A stretch of DNA of 6,140 nt from Candidatus Methanoperedentaceae archaeon (GTDB taxonomy: Archaea; Halobacteriota; Methanosarcinia; Methanosarcinales; Methanoperedenaceae): contig DUGO01000034.1 of the NCBI GenBank assembly GCA_013331375.1, positions 1 through 6,140 on the forward strand. The letters are read 5' to 3'. Every line of letters starts with the position of its first letter. Position 1 is the stretch's first letter. Made by a program: the position numbers and the translations under genes. The notes under the pieces were generated by a model. The model did no database searches. It saw only the letters and a program-made list of their open reading frames with translations, and had not been told where the DNA came from. Shown in pieces: positions 6,024 to 6,140 of the stretch.

Positions 6024-6140
6024 GCTCACCCCCTGCGGGACAAGTCCGTTCAGCCCGAACAGCCTCTGGCGCGCATCCTGGAAATAGAAGCGCTCTTGCA
6101 GCACTTTTTCTTCTCTGAGTCTGTTCAGGGCGTATCTAAC
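6018..6140 (-). CDS. C-terminal 40 codons of a probable winged-helix DNA-binding protein
   Basis: An open - strand frame enters from the right edge and stops at TAA (6020-6018). Its 40 residues include VRYALNRLREEKVLQERFYF and DARQRLFGLNGLVPQGV. The pattern of a basic amphipathic helix (VRYALNRLREEKVL) followed by a short strand, a D-A-R turn and another strand resembles the recognition helix and wing of MarR-like winged-helix regulators. This is pattern recognition on a short fragment; the family and target cannot be named. The stop lies 29 bases before tRNA-Cys. Confidence 0.6.
   Translation of the reverse strand, partial: VRYALNRLREEKVLQERFYFQDARQRLFGLNGLVPQGVSI

Overview
The window looks like a stretch of archaeal chromosome, most likely from a euryarchaeon. 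Four things point that way: an archaeal/eukaryotic-type ATP-dependent DNA ligase, TATA-like boxes about 25 bases before likely transcript starts, a GGTGAT ribosome-binding site matching the archaeal 16S tail, and a tRNA gene without an encoded CCA. A relative of the Methanosarcinales or 'Ca. Methanoperedens' is a guess from gene content, not something the sequence proves.

Layout. The left edge cuts into metX (homoserine O-acyltransferase), which overlaps metW, a two-gene methionine unit on the + strand. A 349-base gap follows. It holds copy 1 of an unexplained repeated element, plus a likely promoter for the next genes. Next come two overlapping + strand genes: a membrane-anchored, seven-bladed YVTN beta-propeller protein starting at TTG, and a five-helix membrane protein with an external C-terminal domain. 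A T-rich terminator and a probably leaderless promoter lead into the DNA ligase gene. The ligase is broken by a one-base frameshift exactly between its adenylation domain and its OB-fold. The ligase is followed by copy 2 of the element. The right end reads on the - strand: the last 40 codons of a gene that looks like a winged-helix regulator, then tRNA-Cys(GCA).

The most interesting signal is the two-copy element at 1741-1858 and 5747-5860. Each copy has a 9-base inverted repeat (GGTTGGCGG / CCGCCAACC) enclosing 34-38 bases. A spacer of exactly 24 bases of unconserved sequence follows, and then a conserved 38-base block (29 of 38 identical) that starts with a TATA-like box. Read on the - strand this is the geometry of an archaeal promoter driving a small RNA of about 52-56 nt whose 5' and 3' ends pair. 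No known RNA family was recognised. The nearby genes are housekeeping or envelope genes with no obvious functional link to the element.
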